This document shows positions 16,195-26,379 of a stretch of DNA of 41,805 nt, piece by piece (the first letter of the stretch is position 1; each line of letters begins with the position of its first letter). The notes under the pieces were generated by a model. The model saw only the letters and a list, made by a program, of their open reading frames with translations, ran no database searches and had not been told where the DNA came from. Made by a program: the position numbers and the translations under genes. Origin of the DNA: an uncultured Microscilla sp. (GTDB lineage Bacteria; Bacteroidota; Bacteroidia; Cytophagales; Microscillaceae); the NCBI RefSeq assembly GCF_947493425.1, contig NZ_CANLRP010000061.1:1-41805 (forward strand), written 5' to 3'.

Positions 16195-19100
16195 CTATCC
16201 TTTCTCCAGGTCAAAAACTTCTTTTAACTCCCGATTACTCATGTCACCTATCCAGTTTTCGCCTGTGCTCACTGTCAAGTCAGCCAATTCTTTCTTGGTT
16301 TGAATCATGGCGTTAATCTTTTCCTCAAATGTACCTTGGGTAATCATTCTATATACCATCACATTGTTTTGCTGCCCAATGCGGTATGCCCGGTCAGTTG
16401 CCTGGTTTTCTACGGCAGGGTTCCACCACAAGTCGTAATGAATCACATTACTGGCTTTGGTCAGGTTGAGTCCGGTACCTCCAGCTTTGAGCGAAAGCAA
16501 CATGGTTTTCACATGAGGCTTGTTTTGAAAATCTTCTACCATCTGGTCACGCTTCTTACGGCTTACTCCTCCGTGCAACCAAAGCGGGGTATTATGGTAA
16601 CGTTGCTCAAGCAAAGGCAGTAATAGGTCACCCATTTCTCGGTATTGAGTAAAAATAAGCGTCTTTTCACCATTCTCGTAAATATTGTCCAGCAACGAAA
16701 GTAACAATTGGGTTTTGCCCGACTGACCAGGGTCAAGTTGAGCATGTTTGAGGTAATGGCTGGGGTGATTACAAATTTGCTTGAGGGCATTCATTAACTG
16801 AAAAATCAAACCTTTGCGGGCTTTGCCCTCTTCGCCTTGCTTTCCTTCCAGTTCGCGCATGATCATGTCTACCACATTTTGATAAAGCGCCGTTTGCTCC
16901 TTGGTCAAGCTGCAAATCTGATCAGTTGTTACCTTGTCAGGCAAGTCACTGATAATACTTTTGTCTGTTTTTACCCTACGCAAAATAAAAGGTGCGGTCA
17001 CTTTCTTAAAACGGTCTAAATGCGCTTGGCTTCGTTCTAGTTCTATAGGTTTGATAAATTCGTCTTTGAATTTGGTAAGCGCCCCCAGGTATCCTTTATT
17101 AGTAAAATCGAAAATACTCCAGTATTCCGACAAGCGGTTTTCTACCGGGGTACCACTCATTGCCACTACCCTATCGGTTTTTATTTTTTTTATTGCCTTG
17201 GTTTGCTCCGTAGATGTATTTTTAATGTTTTGGGCTTCATCTATAGCCAAAAAAGCCCACTTGATTTTGCTCAACACTTGTATGTCGCTGCGGGCAATGC
17301 CATAAGAGGTAATAATGATATCGGGCGTTTTTACATCAAGTTGGCGATTAGGCCCATGGTAAATCGCAGTTTGCAAACCAGGCGCAAATTTATTAATTTC
17401 CTTTTGCCAATTGCCCAACAAAGTAGTAGGTACCACTACCAAGGCTTTTTTCTTGTTTAACTTACCCTCCTCTTTGAGCTTAAGCATCAGGCTGATTACC
17501 TGTAGGGTTTTGCCCAAGCCCATGTCGTCAGCAAGCAAGCTCCCAAAGCCCAACTGCGCATTTTTATAGAGCCACTCATAGCCCCGTTGCTGATAAGGGC
17601 GCAGGGTAGCTTTTAAGTCTTTGGGCGAAGCTACTGTATCAAAAGCGACCATTCCTCTGATCAACTCGCGGGCTTTGTTATCTAAACCTACTTTAGCCCC
17701 CTTGTAGTCAGCGGCAAGCGCTGCCCTGAGCACTTCACTATCTGTTATTTTTGGCGGTTTATCCAGCTTTTTGAGCAAGGCCTCTACTTCTTTTTGGTCA
17801 AAAAGCACATACTCATCATTGAGCTTGACAATGCCTTTCAACTTGCGCACTACTTTTCTGAATTCGTCGGGTGACAAAAGCGTATCGCCCAAAGCCACTT
17901 GCCAATCAAAGGACAACATTTGCTTTAAATCTACAAAACTTTTGCTCGCCCCCGAACTCCCTTCGGCTTGTACCCTGCCCGACAGCTGGGGTCGTGCCAG
18001 GCGTTGCAGGGCTTTGGGCAACAACACTTGAATATTGAGCAACTGTAGGGCAGGCAAAGTGTACATAAAAATTTGCACAAAATCTTCGCTGCCTACCAAT
18101 ATACGGTAGTCGCCTTTTTCTTTGATGAGTTGTTTAATCGCGGGTAAATACTCTGCCAAAACTGCCAAATCTTGAATAATGCCCAAGCGAACATCTTTGT
18201 ATTTTTTATATCGGAATACATCTTTGACACTAATAAGGTTATCCATTTGGGCACCTTGTTTTTGTACCCAAAAACTGAGGTCAAACATTTCGTCATCTTC
18301 CAGCTCTTCTACCTTCAGTACGGGCAGGTATTCTTTTTCGCTTAGGTAAAACTTCTGCAACCATTTCTGGATGGCTTGAGCATTTTCTTTTTGGGTAAAT
18401 CCCTGTACAAACAAAGGGTTTTGGTCAAAAAAACTTAAGAAAACCGTCTCATTGTATTGCTGTTTGTTACTATAGGTATAATGCTCAGTCATGAAGTAAT
18501 GTAAAAACACTCCTGCCAACATTTTTACCTGCTCTTCGGGCGTTACAAAACTGAGGTCATCTTTCACCGTCACGGCAAGCATTTCGGGTGGGGTAAGCTG
18601 CACCAATATGTCAAAAATAACTGCTACCTCATCTACCAGCAAAGCAGGCACCCAGCGAATGATATACTCGTCGAATTGGGTTTCTACCAACTCAGGGATA
18701 AACGCCGAAGTGGTGGCAAGGTAGGTTGCAAACCGATAAGTAAAATGTAAGGCAACTACCGAAGGATGATGACGGTGTAAATGAGCAGGATTCAGTTCGC
18801 GCAAATGCCCTATCAGGCTCATTGTGTTTTGTATAGGTGGCGGCGCTTGTACTTGCGTATTTTCAGGCTTGAGCACTGCATAACGAAAGTCTAGTGTATG
18901 ACCTAAAATAATGTTGACTTCGCCCTGGTAGGCATCAAAAAAACCTTCTTCTACTTCGGGGAGTAGCTTTTGTTCTTTTTTTACCCCTTTTGCCACTTTA
19001 GTATATGCCTGCTCTAGCAGTATTTTAAAATCTTTGGCATGAAAAAACAATGGCTTGGCGGACAACAACTGCAGCAAGTTTTCTTTGCTGGGTGGTAAGG

Positions 19101-19731
19101 TCGAAAAATCAATTTTTTTGGTAATGGCTAGTTTATAGCTATAATCGGGCGATTGGCTGGGGTCTGCCAGTAGCTTACGCAAAGGCGTGACAGGCAACTT
19201 AAAGTCTCCATGCGAGGTAAAGCCTCTTTTTTGTATTTCGGCTAAGATATCAAGCCCGTGCAACAAAAACACCATAAAAGGGTTTTTGTCTATCTCGTTG
19301 CCAATGATATAAATCACTGCCGCCAAGTGTTTGCAAGGCACTGCCCAGTCGGGGCAAGAACAAGAACCTTGGATGCTATGCCAACTGTTAGGAAACAATT
19401 GAATGCCTTTTTTATTCAAAATCTCCAGCAAGTCTTGCGGCAATTCACGGTTGAGCAAAGATGACAAAATGAAGGGATCTTCAGTGATAATGTCCAGAAC
19501 ATCGTCTTTTTCGGCATCAGAAAACTCCTTTATCTCTAGCTTTTGCTTATAAGGGTAACGCTCTGACCCCTGTACTTTGGCAGTCACCACATTCCCTTTG
19601 ATCTCTACATCCAGCACTGCTCCTTTGTTGGCATAGGTACGTCCTCTTGGTAAGCGGTTAGAAAAATCTATATTGTTCAATGCATTGAGCCATTGCTGCC
19701 CCCACCAGGTATTGCCATATTTTTTTGCCAT
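16195..19731 (-). CDS. SWIM-domain SNF2-family helicase (1178 aa)
   Basis: A RapA/HepA-related bacterial Swi2/Snf2 ATPase. Near the N terminus is a SWIM zinc-binding motif CSC-x6-CKH (C124, C126, C133, H135). The SNF2 ATPase starts near residue 700. DDMGLGKT (about 735-742) is Walker A and IDEAQ (about 830) is the DEAH-box position. The C-terminal helicase lobe has AGGTGLNL and motif VI QATDRAYRIGQQ (about 1115). It should translocate on double-stranded DNA or remodel DNA-bound protein. The frame is open to 19860, but MAKKYGNTWWGQQW at 19731 is the usual family N terminus. It is monocistronic with its own terminator. I see no restriction, methylase or defence partner, so a housekeeping transcription or repair role is more likely than a defence island. 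Confidence 0.95.
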   Translation of the reverse strand: MAKKYGNTWWGQQWLNALNNIDFSNRLPRGRTYANKGAVLDVEIKGNVVTAKVQGSERYPYKQKLEIKEFSDAEKDDVLDIITEDPFILSSLLNRELPQDLLEILNKKGIQLFPNSWHSIQGSCSCPDWAVPCKHLAAVIYIIGNEIDKNPFMVFLLHGLDILAEIQKRGFTSHGDFKLPVTPLRKLLADPSQSPDYSYKLAITKKIDFSTLPPSKENLLQLLSAKPLFFHAKDFKILLEQAYTKVAKGVKKEQKLLPEVEEGFFDAYQGEVNIILGHTLDFRYAVLKPENTQVQAPPPIQNTMSLIGHLRELNPAHLHRHHPSVVALHFTYRFATYLATTSAFIPELVETQFDEYIIRWVPALLVDEVAVIFDILVQLTPPEMLAVTVKDDLSFVTPEEQVKMLAGVFLHYFMTEHYTYSNKQQYNETVFLSFFDQNPLFVQGFTQKENAQAIQKWLQKFYLSEKEYLPVLKVEELEDDEMFDLSFWVQKQGAQMDNLISVKDVFRYKKYKDVRLGIIQDLAVLAEYLPAIKQLIKEKGDYRILVGSEDFVQIFMYTLPALQLLNIQVLLPKALQRLARPQLSGRVQAEGSSGASKSFVDLKQMLSFDWQVALGDTLLSPDEFRKVVRKLKGIVKLNDEYVLFDQKEVEALLKKLDKPPKITDSEVLRAALAADYKGAKVGLDNKARELIRGMVAFDTVASPKDLKATLRPYQQRGYEWLYKNAQLGFGSLLADDMGLGKTLQVISLMLKLKEEGKLNKKKALVVVPTTLLGNWQKEINKFAPGLQTAIYHGPNRQLDVKTPDIIITSYGIARSDIQVLSKIKWAFLAIDEAQNIKNTSTEQTKAIKKIKTDRVVAMSGTPVENRLSEYWSIFDFTNKGYLGALTKFKDEFIKPIELERSQAHLDRFKKVTAPFILRRVKTDKSIISDLPDKVTTDQICSLTKEQTALYQNVVDMIMRELEGKQGEEGKARKGLIFQLMNALKQICNHPSHYLKHAQLDPGQSGKTQLLLSLLDNIYENGEKTLIFTQYREMGDLLLPLLEQRYHNTPLWLHGGVSRKKRDQMVEDFQNKPHVKTMLLSLKAGGTGLNLTKASNVIHYDLWWNPAVENQATDRAYRIGQQNNVMVYRMITQGTFEEKINAMIQTKKELADLTVSTGENWIGDMSNRELKEVFDLEKG

Positions 19732-20333
19732 TGCTTGCTTTGGTTTTACATTTTTGTAATAATTGGCAATATTCCTAAAAAACCAGTAATTATACAAGGG
19801 AGTAACTGTCCAGAAATACACAAATAATGCACAAACTTCAGAAGAGTTGTGTAGAGACACAAGGCAACAATACCTACCCTATGATAATGTGGCTAGTCTT
19901 ACTCACTACTTACCTACTAAATTTAACCAAAATAAACCTGGTTGTTTTTACTGTTTTATATACGTAAAAACACCTGTATTTGCTTTGAACCTTCTATTTA
20001 GCTTGTAGTTTACATAAATACTATATACTTTTGATTCAGTTAGTTATGCAGAATAAATCCTCTATAAAAAACCTAATAAAGCCTATCGTAATTTAAGTTC
20101 TTAAATTAACCAAATATACCAGCACACACCACTCATACAATGTAAAGGTCAAACTACAACTGGCATTCACAATAATGCTCCTGCTTATCAAAAAATTGTA
20201 ATAGTTTATCAGGTAAAGTACTTGTTATAACAACCTATAACAGGCAATGTATTCAAGAATATTCAAATATCCTGCTATGCATCATGCTAATTTATAGAAA
20301 TACAAAACTTTATTATAAACTCAGTGGACAAAA
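19732..20333. other. Divergent promoter region between SNF2 and the T9SS surface protein
   Basis: About 600 bp without a supported gene (19732-19860 is an open N-terminal extension of the SNF2 frame that I consider untranslated). It holds the well-formed plus-strand promoter at 20003-20033. Confidence 0.55.
20003..20033 (+). promoter_or_regulatory. Bacteroidetes-type promoter for the surface-protein operon
   Basis: TTG at 20003-20005, exactly 20 bases, then TACTTTTG at 20026-20033, matching TTG-N17-23-TAnnTTTG. Transcription near 20040 would give a long leader of about 290 nt before the ATG at 20334. Confidence 0.5.
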
Positions 20334-23300
20334 ATGATGAATAGGATTAACAGTTTATTTTTGCAAAAAAGGTATACCCGCAACTGGTATATCCAGAAAT
20401 GGATTTTGGTATTGAGCTTTGTGGCTCTTTTGGGTTTTAATTTAAATTGGCTCGCCAAAAACAGCCCCCCATTAAATTTGACCTCCTCTGCTATAGCAAA
20501 CAAGCCTGTTTTAAAACCAGAAAAAAAACTGCTTGCCCCTTCGTTGGATAAAAAAAACAAATTGGAGCTTATCACCCCTACCCGCACCTTTGCCACAGAA
20601 ATATGCGACAATGGCATTGACGATGACGGTGATGGGCTGGTTGACTGTTACGACCCTGATTGTGCCAATAACTCCAGTTGCAACGGTTTTTTCTATGGCA
20701 ATCCTATTCCCAGTTGTAACTTTACGGCAAACCCAGGTGATTTTAACCTGGTAGAAATATGGAACACTCGAAGTGCCAATGGTGGAGTAGATGGCGACAA
20801 TAGCCAACCAGGTACTGCTCCTTTTGACCAACGTGCCACAGTAATGGTAGGTGACATGGATGGCGACGGAGTGCCCGAAGTAGTGGCAAAACAAGACAAT
20901 CCTGGTAAATTGTATATGTTTAATGGCGTGACAGGACAGGTAGAAGTAAATGTAAATATAAGTAATAATGATAAGTTTACTTCAGTAGCCATTGGCGATG
21001 TAGACCGGGATGGCTTAGGCGAGGTTTTCTTTTTCAATGGCACTGGTAACCTCGAGAGATATGATTACGCCAACGGTACCCTTACCAAAACTTTCGAATC
21101 TACCACCCCCGAAAACGGACTTTATACCCCCAACCTTGCCGACTTTAACCAAGATGGAGTAGTAGAAGTATACGTGGGTAATAAAATTTACTCGGCTGTC
21201 AATGGTACACGTTTAGTAGATGGTTCAGGCTCCAGTGGAGCACATAGTGGAGAAAATGAGCCTTTTTCTATAGCGGTAGATGTATTGGCTGATGGGGCTT
21301 GTGCCAACTGTTCGGGGCTAGAGTTAGTAGCGGGCAACACCGTATACTCAGTAAATATTGCCACCGGCACACTCAATGCTGAAGTAACCGCTCCCGGAGG
21401 TTTGGGCGATGGGGTAACCTCTGTAGCGGATGTTGACAATGATGGTGACTTGGATGGCATAGTAGTAAGCAGTGGTAAAGTATACGTTTGGGACTTGCAA
21501 ACTTCTACCCAGCTATATTCTACCTACACCCTTACAAGTACTACCAAAGGAGGACGTGCCAATGTAGCCAACTTTGATACAGACGACGAATTGGAAATAG
21601 GCGTAGCAGGTAAAAACCTCTACATAGTGTTAGACCCTACAGGCACCCCTGGCACTGGTACCCTTACCAGCAAATGGGAGAAAACAGGGCTGGACGATAA
21701 CTCAGAGCGAACCTCTAGTACGGTGTTTGATTTTGATGGAGATGGGGTAAGTGAGGTAGTATACAGTGAAGAAGAAAACCTGGTAGTATATAACGGACAA
21801 ACTGGTGCGCTGAAAACTACGATTATATCCCGATCGGGTACTCGATACGACAATCCTGTAGTAGTAGATGTAAACGGTGATGGACAAACTGAGATTATAC
21901 TTACCGCTCAAGATGCCAATGGGCCTCTAGACGATCAACAAGCCTATGTGCGCTGCCTGAAGTCAACCAATAGGGTATGGCGACCTTCACGGGCAGTATG
22001 GAACCAACACAATTATTTTATTACCAATGTAAACGACAACCTGACCATTCCAAGGCAACAGCAAAACTACATTAACGTGACTGGTTTTGATGGGAAGCCT
22101 TACAAAAAAATATTGAATACTTTTTTGAATCAGGCAAGTTTGTATGATGTTGCTGGAGATCACATTTTTCCGGCACCCGACATGACGGCAGAAGTCAATG
22201 GAAACGCTACCAACATCTGCCAAAATGGTGGGGTCATCAACTACAGTTTTGTGGTAAAAAACGAAGGAAGCGCTACCTTGCCTGCCGGAGTAAAAATTGC
22301 CGTATTTGACAAAAACCCCTATACCGATGCAGCCCCCACGCTCATACAAGAGCTCACTACCAACGAGGCAGTACCCATTAATGGAACACTGATAGTAAAC
22401 GGTAGCTCTACCTCTGGCATGCTCACCAACCTGCATATATTGCTCAACCACAACCACTCGGCAGCCACTTATACCTTGGCTGCAGGTACTACTACCACAG
22501 GTACCGCTGAGTGTAGCTATGCCAACAACTACCTCACTATTCCGGTAATACAGGCGGCACCTCCCAATCCGGCACTTACCGTAGGAGCTGCAGGCAATAT
22601 TGTGTGTCCTAATGGAGCCACCGACATTACAGTGGCCACCTCTGAAGCTGGAGTAAACTATCAACTAAGAAAAGGTACAGATGCTGTAGGCACCCCACAA
22701 GCAGGTAATGGCGGGACTTTAAGCTTTAATACTGGGGCCCTTGCTACCGACGAAACTTTTAATGTATTGGCAACCAACGCTGGAGGCTGTTCGGTAGTAC
22801 TAAATACCACCCAAACCGTTACTGTTATTAAACAAGACCTGACGGTAGGGGCACTTTCTAACACCATTTGTAGCGGTACAGCAGCCACGATTACCTTGCT
22901 TAAATCTCAAACTGGGGTAACCTATCAGCTGCGTAATGATGCTGGTGACGTTAATGTAGGAGGAACCGTAGCAGGAAACGGAGGAACCATTACATTTGCC
23001 ACTGGAAACTTAGCGGCTAATACTACTTTTAATATTTTGGCAACCGGGGGAGCTTGTGTGGCAGGGGCAGAACTTACGGGCAAACAAACTATTTCGGTCG
23101 TCTCAACCCCTGCGACTGGTCTAACGGTTACCCCAAACAAGACCACGATTTGTAGTGGCGAAACAGTAAGCTTTACCATCACAGGTTCAGAAAATGGCGT
23201 AACTTATCAGTTGTTTAGCGGAAGCGCCAATACTGGCAATCCAATTACCAGTACTGGTGGCGACATTACCTTGACTACTGGAGCATTATCAGCTAATGTC

Positions 23301-24722
23301 ACCATTAGTGTAAAAGCCAGCATAGGAAGTTGCGAAAGTACCCTTACCTCTACCCATGCCATTACTACAACTAATCCACTAAGTAGTGGACTCACCATAG
23401 GTGCAAGTAGTACCTCAATATGCTCAGGCACCGGGGTGCATGTGACTGTAGCCAGCTCCGAAACGGGAGTAAGCTATCAATTACGCAACAACACTGATAA
23501 TAGCAATGTAGGTACCCCAGTAACAGGTACAGGTGGTACAATCAACTTGCCTACCGGAAACCTATCTGCCACTACAACCTTTAATGTGTTGGCCACAAAA
23601 ACAGGATGCTCATCAGTGGTGCAAGCCAGTACAGTCACCATTACAGTATCAGACTTTGCTTCCACTATTGAAAATGGCACATCAGTCCTTTTTTGTGGTA
23701 CCAGCGGAACACTTACTGCTACCGCTGTAACCGGGGCTACTTATCAATGGAAAAAAGATGGCATAAACATTGGCACCAATAGCAACCAACTCACTGTAAA
23801 TGCTGCTGGTAGCTATATAGTAGAAGTAACAGCCAATGGATGTACCAAACCATCGAGTGCCAGTACAGTTACTTTTAGTCCTATAACTACTGCCACAGCA
23901 ACCATCACATCTGACGCTACCAACAATACCATCTGTGCCGGGCAAAATATCACATTTACTGCTGTTGCCACCAACGGAGGAACCAGTCCTACCTATCAAT
24001 GGCGAGTCAATGGAAACGATGTTGCCGGAGCCACCCAAGCTACTTTTACAAGCAACTCGCTCAATAACAGTGATGTAGTAACAGTAGTTATGACCTCCAG
24101 TTTGTCTTGTACACCAGCGGTTACTTCTAACGAAATAGCCGTTACAGTAAATGCTATTCCTTCGGTTACATTTACGGGAGTAGAAGCCAATGTAGAGGGC
24201 AATAACCAGGTCACCATTAATGAAGGGAATAGTGTCACCATTAACTTAACTGGGGCGGTTTCTTACACCTGGACTCCTACTACAGGCATTAACTCTCAGT
24301 CAACCGATGGAGCACAGGCAGTACTGGCACCCACCAGTACTACTACTTATACAGTAACTGCTACCAATGCTGCCGGATGCCAAAGTAATGGCAGTGATAC
24401 CCTACGGGTAATAGTGACTCCTAATACCGATATATTCATTCCTTCGCTGTTTTCACCCAATGGAGATGGTCAAAACGATCGTTTTATCGTACGAGGAAGT
24501 GGTATTCAAACGATCAGATTTCGAGTGTTTGACCGCTCAGGGCACTTGATGTACGAAACCAGATCGATAGATGAAGCAATGACCACTGGTTGGGATGGAA
24601 CCAGAGGTGGGGTAAACCAACCAATAGGCATGTATACCTGGAGCATCATCGGAACATTTGTAGATGGGCGGGAAATAAGCTTCAAGGGCGCCAAAGCCGG
24701 AAAAATTAATCTACTCAGATAG
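20334..24722 (+). CDS. Giant T9SS type B substrate: FG-GAP, Ig-like repeats, gliding-associated C-terminal domain (1462 aa)
   Basis: A secreted surface protein. A hydrophobic N-terminal segment (about residues 22-40) acts as signal peptide. Residues 90-111 hold a calcium-binding motif CDNGIDDDGDGLVDC. About 165-560 are FG-GAP/VCBS-like units with D-x-D-x-DG loops (GDMDGDGVPE, GDVDRDGLGE, ADVDNDGDLD, VDVNGDGQTE), probably a beta-propeller. About 620-740 is a CARDB-like domain. About 748-1105 are four tandem repeats of roughly 88 residues (GxxxTICSGT, GVTYQLR, TGNLSANTTFNVLAT). Two or three Ig/PKD-like domains follow to about 1365. Residues 1366-1462 (FIPSLFSPNGDGQND ... GMYTW) are the type B T9SS sorting domain, as in SprB. 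The porter-like gene follows 80 bp downstream. Start is Met1 or Met2. Confidence 0.95.
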   Translation: MMNRINSLFLQKRYTRNWYIQKWILVLSFVALLGFNLNWLAKNSPPLNLTSSAIANKPVLKPEKKLLAPSLDKKNKLELITPTRTFATEICDNGIDDDGDGLVDCYDPDCANNSSCNGFFYGNPIPSCNFTANPGDFNLVEIWNTRSANGGVDGDNSQPGTAPFDQRATVMVGDMDGDGVPEVVAKQDNPGKLYMFNGVTGQVEVNVNISNNDKFTSVAIGDVDRDGLGEVFFFNGTGNLERYDYANGTLTKTFESTTPENGLYTPNLADFNQDGVVEVYVGNKIYSAVNGTRLVDGSGSSGAHSGENEPFSIAVDVLADGACANCSGLELVAGNTVYSVNIATGTLNAEVTAPGGLGDGVTSVADVDNDGDLDGIVVSSGKVYVWDLQTSTQLYSTYTLTSTTKGGRANVANFDTDDELEIGVAGKNLYIVLDPTGTPGTGTLTSKWEKTGLDDNSERTSSTVFDFDGDGVSEVVYSEEENLVVYNGQTGALKTTIISRSGTRYDNPVVVDVNGDGQTEIILTAQDANGPLDDQQAYVRCLKSTNRVWRPSRAVWNQHNYFITNVNDNLTIPRQQQNYINVTGFDGKPYKKILNTFLNQASLYDVAGDHIFPAPDMTAEVNGNATNICQNGGVINYSFVVKNEGSATLPAGVKIAVFDKNPYTDAAPTLIQELTTNEAVPINGTLIVNGSSTSGMLTNLHILLNHNHSAATYTLAAGTTTTGTAECSYANNYLTIPVIQAAPPNPALTVGAAGNIVCPNGATDITVATSEAGVNYQLRKGTDAVGTPQAGNGGTLSFNTGALATDETFNVLATNAGGCSVVLNTTQTVTVIKQDLTVGALSNTICSGTAATITLLKSQTGVTYQLRNDAGDVNVGGTVAGNGGTITFATGNLAANTTFNILATGGACVAGAELTGKQTISVVSTPATGLTVTPNKTTICSGETVSFTITGSENGVTYQLFSGSANTGNPITSTGGDITLTTGALSANVTISVKASIGSCESTLTSTHAITTTNPLSSGLTIGASSTSICSGTGVHVTVASSETGVSYQLRNNTDNSNVGTPVTGTGGTINLPTGNLSATTTFNVLATKTGCSSVVQASTVTITVSDFASTIENGTSVLFCGTSGTLTATAVTGATYQWKKDGINIGTNSNQLTVNAAGSYIVEVTANGCTKPSSASTVTFSPITTATATITSDATNNTICAGQNITFTAVATNGGTSPTYQWRVNGNDVAGATQATFTSNSLNNSDVVTVVMTSSLSCTPAVTSNEIAVTVNAIPSVTFTGVEANVEGNNQVTINEGNSVTINLTGAVSYTWTPTTGINSQSTDGAQAVLAPTSTTTYTVTATNAAGCQSNGSDTLRVIVTPNTDIFIPSLFSPNGDGQNDRFIVRGSGIQTIRFRVFDRSGHLMYETRSIDEAMTTGWDGTRGGVNQPIGMYTWSIIGTFVDGREISFKGAKAGKINLLR

Positions 24723-24736
24723 CACATTCAACAATG

Positions 24737-24762
24737 GGCAACAGGTTTAGTTACTTGTTGCC
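24737..24762 (+). promoter_or_regulatory. Hairpin between T9SS substrate and porter genes
   Basis: GGCAACAGGT pairs with ACTTGTTGCC (10 bp including one G-T pair) around TTAGTT, then TTTATT. It is a weak terminator or mRNA-processing hairpin that could lower porter expression relative to the substrate. Confidence 0.5.
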
Positions 24763-24802
24763 TTTATTAAAAACATAACGACACCTTAGTTAATCAATAC
24801 AG

Positions 24803-26332
24803 ATGAAAAATTTTACACAAAATTTTTGGGTAATCTGTGGTTTGTTATTGGGGTTGCATACCCTGGGGCAGGCGCAAGATTTTAACATGACCCAATACCA
24901 TTATACACCTTTGCTTACCAACCCGGCAAGGGCTGCGGCAAGCAACGATCGTCAGATTTTTTTGAACTACCGAAATCAGCCCAATGTGGCCGATGAAAAC
25001 TACCGGTTTTTTATGGCTACCGGGGTATATCCTCTCATCAACAAAAACACCCAAAAAAGGTGGGGAGGGGTAGCCTTGGGCTTTGTCAATGACCAAAACG
25101 GTACTTTCCTTCACACCAATGGATTTACCGGGGCTTTTGCCTATAACCACGAGATTGGTTCACACTTTTTGGGCAAAAAAACTGATCAATATTATACCAA
25201 AAACTGGGGCAAGCATCACATCAGTTTTGGGGCACAAGGGGGTTATTTTCAGCGCTCTATTCGCTTTGACAACCTCACCACCGATGCGCAGTTTCAGGGG
25301 GGAACCGTAAACCCCAACGCCGGACTGGGTGAAAGTGCCGCTAATACCTCACAAAGCTATTTTTCGGCCAGTGCAGGTATGATGTGGCAAGCCGAAGATA
25401 CCTTGGGCAACACCAAAGCTTTTTTGGGCATGTCGTTGTACAACATCAACGAACCTAACCAGTCGTTTTTCAACGAGGTAAAAGATGTCATCCGACGAAA
25501 GTTTACCATGACGGGGGGAATGAGGGTATGGGAAAACCGCAACTTTTCGGTGTTTCCTAACTTCAGATGGATCAACCGGACGGGAAACAACCAGATCAAT
25601 GCAGGTACCTGGGTTTTTGCCAGTCCTTTTATCCTGGGTCAAATCGCCCCTTATTTCAAAGATGCCAAAGTGGGCGTGGGTGCCTGGTACAACCTCAACA
25701 AGGCGATTATAGCTTCGCTGGAGTTTCACAAACCTTCGTATTTTGTAGCGTTTAACTTTGACTGGCCAACCGCTCAATCGTCTACCATCTGGCAGGGACA
25801 CAGCGTGTTTGAAATCACCGTAGGGTTTAAGTTTAAGCGCAAGCCTCTTAAAAAACCTCACTACGAAATCCCCCCCATCGACCCCGACTCTGGTATGAAG
25901 TTTAACCCTGAACCTCCAGGGGCTATTCCTATGGCCATGGTGCCTACCCCTCCCCCACCCAAAGAAAAACCGAAAACCAAGCCAGGGCTTGAAGATGGTG
26001 CTTTTCGCTTTAAGCTGGGCAGCGACGAGCTGGACGAAAAGTCGAAGGCTTTGCTTGATAGTGTAGCCCAAAAAATGATGGAGTTTCCAGAGGCAGAGAT
26101 TGAGGTATCGGGACACACTTGTAACATTGGTACCAAAGCGGGTAACCTGAGGTTGTCTAAAAAACGTGCTGAGGCAGTGCGTAAATATTTGATGGAATAC
26201 GATGGCATTGACCCTAAGCGAATTAAAACTGCCGGATATGCCGACAATCGTCCGCTGGTGCCCAACGTAAACGAGCCAAACCGTAAGAAAAACCGCAGGG
26301 TAGCATTTAAGATGAGGTTTCCAGATAGTTAA
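24803..26332 (+). CDS. PorP/SprF-type outer-membrane protein fused to an OmpA domain (509 aa)
   Basis: Signal peptide to about residue 24 (LHTLGQAQ). Residues about 25-350 match the PorP/SprF family: it opens DFNMTQYHYTPLLTNPARAA, has many amphipathic strands, and forms a T9SS-associated outer-membrane barrel. A proline-rich linker (352-398, with TPPPPKEKP) leads to an OmpA-like domain (399-505: GSDELDEKSKALLDSVA, NLRLSKKRAEAVRKYL, NRRVAF). The motif normally reading GHTD is GHTC here (Cys440), so the Asp that contacts diaminopimelate is missing while the Arg of LSxxRA is kept. SprF is needed for secretion of its type B partner SprB. Position 80 bp after a type B substrate suggests the same pairing. 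A terminator follows at 26350. Confidence 0.93.
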   Translation: MKNFTQNFWVICGLLLGLHTLGQAQDFNMTQYHYTPLLTNPARAAASNDRQIFLNYRNQPNVADENYRFFMATGVYPLINKNTQKRWGGVALGFVNDQNGTFLHTNGFTGAFAYNHEIGSHFLGKKTDQYYTKNWGKHHISFGAQGGYFQRSIRFDNLTTDAQFQGGTVNPNAGLGESAANTSQSYFSASAGMMWQAEDTLGNTKAFLGMSLYNINEPNQSFFNEVKDVIRRKFTMTGGMRVWENRNFSVFPNFRWINRTGNNQINAGTWVFASPFILGQIAPYFKDAKVGVGAWYNLNKAIIASLEFHKPSYFVAFNFDWPTAQSSTIWQGHSVFEITVGFKFKRKPLKKPHYEIPPIDPDSGMKFNPEPPGAIPMAMVPTPPPPKEKPKTKPGLEDGAFRFKLGSDELDEKSKALLDSVAQKMMEFPEAEIEVSGHTCNIGTKAGNLRLSKKRAEAVRKYLMEYDGIDPKRIKTAGYADNRPLVPNVNEPNRKKNRRVAFKMRFPDS

Positions 26333-26349
26333 AAAATAGTCCCAGATTT

Positions 26350-26379
26350 AGCCAGAAGCACCTATACTTCTGGCTTTTT
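26350..26379 (+). terminator. Terminator of the surface-protein/porter operon
   Basis: Perfect 9-bp stem AGCCAGAAG / CTTCTGGCT (26350-26358 and 26367-26375) with an 8-nt loop, followed by five T. It lies 17 bases after the porter stop codon. Confidence 0.9.

Noticed and set aside
16195..19731. Defence-system helicase
   Set aside because: The SNF2 protein has no methylase, nuclease or other defence partner on either side and shows the usual SWIM/RapA-like build.
21987..22664. Open frame of 225 codons on the minus strand
   Set aside because: It is antisense to the T9SS surface protein, whose domains and sorting signal are unmistakable; the product is a low-complexity Gly/Tyr/Cys mix from the repeat composition.
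25349..26116. Open frame of 255 codons on the minus strand
   Set aside because: Antisense to the PorP-OmpA gene; product is Arg/His-rich with no domain, as expected from reverse reading.
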